A stretch of DNA of 7,693 nucleotides from a bacterium UBP9_UBA1432 (GTDB taxonomy: Bacteria > Vulcanimicrobiota > Xenobia > Xenobiales > Xenobiaceae): assembly GCA_002329445.1 (NCBI GenBank), contig DCTU01000324.1, positions 1 through 7,693 on the forward strand, read 5' to 3'. Of this stretch, positions 5,798 to 7,693 are shown piece after piece. Position numbers and translations under genes: made by a program. The first letter of the stretch is position 1; each line of letters opens with the position of its first letter. The notes under the pieces were generated by a model. The model saw only the letters and a list, made by a program, of their open reading frames with translations, did no database searches and had not been told where the DNA came from.

Positions 5798-5810
5798 CCG
5801 ACCCCGGTTG
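5795..5810. promoter_or_regulatory. inverted repeat overlapping the iscA -35 element
   Basis: Six-base perfect arms CAACCG and CGGTTG are separated by four bases. The repeat overlaps the -35 hexamer by three bases and starts ten bases downstream of the ComM-type stop. It could be an operator for an unidentified regulator, or a weak terminator for the upstream gene. It has no following T tract. Confidence 0.3.
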
Positions 5811-5820
5811 GTCTCATCTT

Positions 5821-7323
5821 TCAGGAGTCTTCCCGTTCCAGCGCACGATACTCCATGGCTTCGCAGAGATCCTGAAGCGCGATGTTCTCGCGTCCCTCCA
5901 GATCCGCCAGCGTCCGCGCCAGGCGCAGGACCCGGTCATGCACCCGAGCGGACAAGGACCGTCGGCGCAACGCCTGCAAGAGGAAGCCGCGGGTTTCGGT
6001 GTCCAGGACGCAGAAGCGACGGGTCTGGGCCGGCCCCAGATCCGCGTTGCGGCAACCGCGCTCGTGCTGAATCGCCACCGCGCGCACCACCCGCTCGCGC
6101 ACCGCCGCAGAGGGTTCTCCGGGGTGCCTGGACATCAACTCTTCGGGTTCGGGGCGTGGGACCCGGACCTGCAGGTCGATCCGGTCGAGAAGCGGGCCGG
6201 ACAGGCGATGGAAGTAGCGTTCCCGCTGGGTGGGCGAGCACGCGCACTCCCGGACCGGATCCCCGTAGTAGCCGCAGGGGCAGGGATTCATGGCGGCGAC
6301 CAGGGTGAAGCGACAGGGATATCCGGCGTGGAAGCCGGCCCGGGCCACCAACACGTGCCCATCCTCCAGGGGGGCGCGCAGCGCCTCCAGACAATCCCTT
6401 CGGAACTCGGGGAACTCGTCCAGGAACAGGACTCCCCGGTGGGCCAGGCTGATCTCGCCTGGAGTGAAACTGCCGATCAGTCCGGCCAGCGACACGCTCT
6501 GGGCAGGAGCCCGGAACGGCGGAGTGCGCGGAAGCCCCTGCAAGGTGCTGAGGCGTCGCTGGGCGCTGTGGATGCGGGTCACCTCCAGGGCCTCCTCCTG
6601 GCAGAGGGGAGGCAAGACCGACGGCAGACAGCGAGCCAGGAGCGTCTTGCCGGATCCCGGCGGCCCCACGAGCAGCAGATGGTGTCCTCCCGCTGCACAG
6701 ATCTCCAAGGCACGCCGGGCCAGGTGCTGACCGCGGACGACCTCCAGGTCCACGCCCTCGGTCTCCAGGCCGGCCGGTTCGGGAAGGACGGGGGCCGACG
6801 ACTCGCGACCCGAGGCGACCTCGACGGCCTCTCGCAGGTCCCTCACGGCCAGGACCCGAAGCCCCGAGACCAGGGCTGCCTCCGGCCCGTTGGCCAGCGG
6901 CACCATCACGCGCGAGAGGCCCATCCGACGCGCCAGGAGGACCGACGACAGGACGCCCCGGATCGGGCGGACCGCTCCGTCCAAGGCCAACTCTCCCAGG
7001 ACCATGAGCTCCTTGAGCTGGGCCGGCCGAACCACGGGTCTGCCGGTCTCCGAAGCCAGGATCCCCAAAGCGATGGCCAGATCGAAACGGGGGCCTTCCT
7101 TGCGGATCTCGCCGGGGGCCAGGTTGACGGTGACCCGTCGGGAGGACAGCGCATAGCCTGAGTTGCGCAAGGCCCCCTGGACCCGCTCGCGGGACTCGGC
7201 CGCGCTGGCGTCGGGCAGGCCGACCAGGGTGTAGTTGGGGACTCCGGCCGTGACGTCCACCTCGACGCGGACGGGATGGGAATCGACCCCCATAAGGGTC
7301 GCAGAATCGAGAAGCGCGAGCAT
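5821..7323 (-). CDS. comM: ComM/YifB family AAA+ ATPase (Mg-chelatase-like)
   Basis: ComM proteins are hexameric ATPase helicases; in naturally transformable Gram-negatives they promote branch migration when donor DNA is integrated. The 500 residues match the family. The N-terminal ChlI-like domain (about 15-140) opens with LLDSATLMGVDSHPVRVEVD and includes GLPDASAAESRERVQ and VNLAPGEIRKEGPRFDL. The AAA+ module has Walker A GPPGSGKT at 220-227 and Walker B VLFLDE at 298-303. Four Cys at 348, 350, 360 and 362 (NPCPCGYYG...CACSP) look like the family zinc motif. SGPLLDRIDL carries the likely arginine finger (Arg381), and a C-terminal helical lid spans about 400-495. The ATG at 7323 has GGAGG seven bases upstream. 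The segment PFRAPAQS normally reads PFRxPHHS, and the loop after it is shorter. It is a single gene, separated from the iron-sulfur operon by its own gap. Confidence 0.93.
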   Translation of the reverse strand: MLALLDSATLMGVDSHPVRVEVDVTAGVPNYTLVGLPDASAAESRERVQGALRNSGYALSSRRVTVNLAPGEIRKEGPRFDLAIALGILASETGRPVVRPAQLKELMVLGELALDGAVRPIRGVLSSVLLARRMGLSRVMVPLANGPEAALVSGLRVLAVRDLREAVEVASGRESSAPVLPEPAGLETEGVDLEVVRGQHLARRALEICAAGGHHLLLVGPPGSGKTLLARCLPSVLPPLCQEEALEVTRIHSAQRRLSTLQGLPRTPPFRAPAQSVSLAGLIGSFTPGEISLAHRGVLFLDEFPEFRRDCLEALRAPLEDGHVLVARAGFHAGYPCRFTLVAAMNPCPCGYYGDPVRECACSPTQRERYFHRLSGPLLDRIDLQVRVPRPEPEELMSRHPGEPSAAVRERVVRAVAIQHERGCRNADLGPAQTRRFCVLDTETRGFLLQALRRRSLSARVHDRVLRLARTLADLEGRENIALQDLCEAMEYRALEREDS

Positions 7324-7337
7324 CCGGAAGCCTCCGG
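7324..7337 (-). promoter_or_regulatory. hairpin covering the comM ribosome binding site
   Basis: CCGGA (7333-7337) and TCCGG (7324-7328) are perfect arms around a four-base loop on the minus strand, ending directly before the ATG. The GGAGG ribosome site (7331-7335) lies partly in the stem. A second stem, GGTGGC/GCCACC, lies at 7351-7367 further up the leader. Together they suggest translation could be damped by structure, but this is inferred from pairing only. No convincing comM promoter was found. Confidence 0.3.
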
Positions 7338-7442
7338 TCCCTCGACTCGGGGTGGCCGCGAGCCACCGCGGGACGCCGCCTTCGGGCGCTCAGGCAACTT
7401 TCGAGACACAGCCAGAACCTCCTGCTGGTCCCGGGGATCGGG

Positions 7443-7448
7443 TATGAT
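7443..7448 (+). promoter_or_regulatory. possible -10 element for the plus-strand secreted protein
   Basis: TATGAT matches the -10 consensus at five of six positions and would start transcription near 7455, about 35 bases before the ATG. No good -35 hexamer lies 16-18 bases upstream, where the sequence is GC-rich. It is therefore weak evidence, or an activator-dependent promoter. Confidence 0.35.
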
Positions 7449-7489
7449 GGGAAGGCAGGGCAGGCTGGAAGCCGCCCGGGAGGAGGGCC

Positions 7490-7693
7490 ATGGCGATGAG
7501 ACGGGCGTGGCTGGTCCTGGCCTGGACGCTGCTGATGGCGCTTCCCCTCGCTGCCCAGGACCTGGAAGTGCGGATCTTCCAGCTCCTCAACCGACCCGCT
7601 GAAGCCACCGTCGAACCGGTGCGCATGCTCTTGAGCCCTGCCGGCACCGTGATGCCCGACCCGCGCACCCAGACCCTGATCGTCCGGGACCAT
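7490..7693 (+). CDS. secreted protein with secretin-N-like segment, N-terminal 68 residues
   Basis: Only the start is in the window. The first residues, MAMRRAWLVLAWTLLMALPLAAQ, form a typical signal peptide with a basic start, a hydrophobic core and a likely cut after Ala-Ala near 22. The mature part reads LEVRIFQLLNRPAEATVEPV, then RMLLSPAGTVMPDPRTQTLIVRD. This resembles the secretin N-domain pattern, where residues before NTLIVTD lie in a beta-alpha-beta fold. Secretins and their pilotins act at the outer membrane in type II secretion and type IV pili. The ATG has GGGAGGAGG just upstream. It is divergently transcribed from the ComM-type gene. It may be a full secretin or only a short periplasmic protein with one such domain; the visible part cannot decide. 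Confidence 0.7.
   Translation, partial: MAMRRAWLVLAWTLLMALPLAAQDLEVRIFQLLNRPAEATVEPVRMLLSPAGTVMPDPRTQTLIVRDH

Noticed and set aside
5936..7693. 585-codon minus-strand frame spanning comM and the divergent gene
   Set aside because: It is out of frame with ComM, which has all its motifs in its own frame, and its translation is Pro/Arg/Gly-rich without domains.

Overview
The window is GC-rich bacterial chromosome, densely coding and almost entirely on the minus strand. I could not assign a phylum. The small secreted protein with a secretin-N-like segment at the right edge suggests a Gram-negative, diderm cell, but this is inference. No phage, transposon, CRISPR or RNA gene was seen.

Layout, in minus-strand transcription order (right to left). 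A divergent intergenic region (7324-7489) separates a plus-strand secreted protein that runs off the right edge (7490-7693+) from a ComM/YifB-type AAA+ ATPase (7323-5821). A clear sigma70-like promoter (5769-5797) then drives an iron-sulfur cluster assembly operon: an A-type carrier (IscA-like, 5700-5374), a cysteine desulfurase (IscS/NifS, 5271-4114) and a scaffold (IscU/NifU-like, 4114-3752). The scaffold start overlaps the desulfurase stop by one base. A long inverted repeat follows. A second promoter (3648-3676) precedes an unrecognised Cys-containing 117-residue protein (3618-3265), a three-helix NfeD/YuaF-like membrane protein (3189-2632) and a flotillin (2617-1037). A 341-base gap holds a tandem pair of hairpin-forming 45-bp repeats and a third good promoter (771-799). 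The promoter serves a TPR-repeat protein that starts with TTG at 695 and leaves the window at base 1.

How the genes work together: IscS takes sulfur from cysteine, the IscU-like protein is the expected assembly platform, and the IscA-like protein would carry or deliver clusters. No IscR, ferredoxin, HscA or HscB is in view. The NfeD-like protein and flotillin form the familiar membrane-microdomain pair. The small Cys protein sits first in their predicted transcript and may belong to the same function.

The most interesting points are departures from family consensus. The scaffold has Gly where the third ligand Cys of IscU is expected. The A-type carrier ends in a CxxCxxxC arrangement instead of CxC. 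The ComM protein lacks a normally conserved His pair and a few following residues. I found no convincing wholly new system; the best candidates for something undescribed are the 117-residue protein and the variant Fe-S scaffold.
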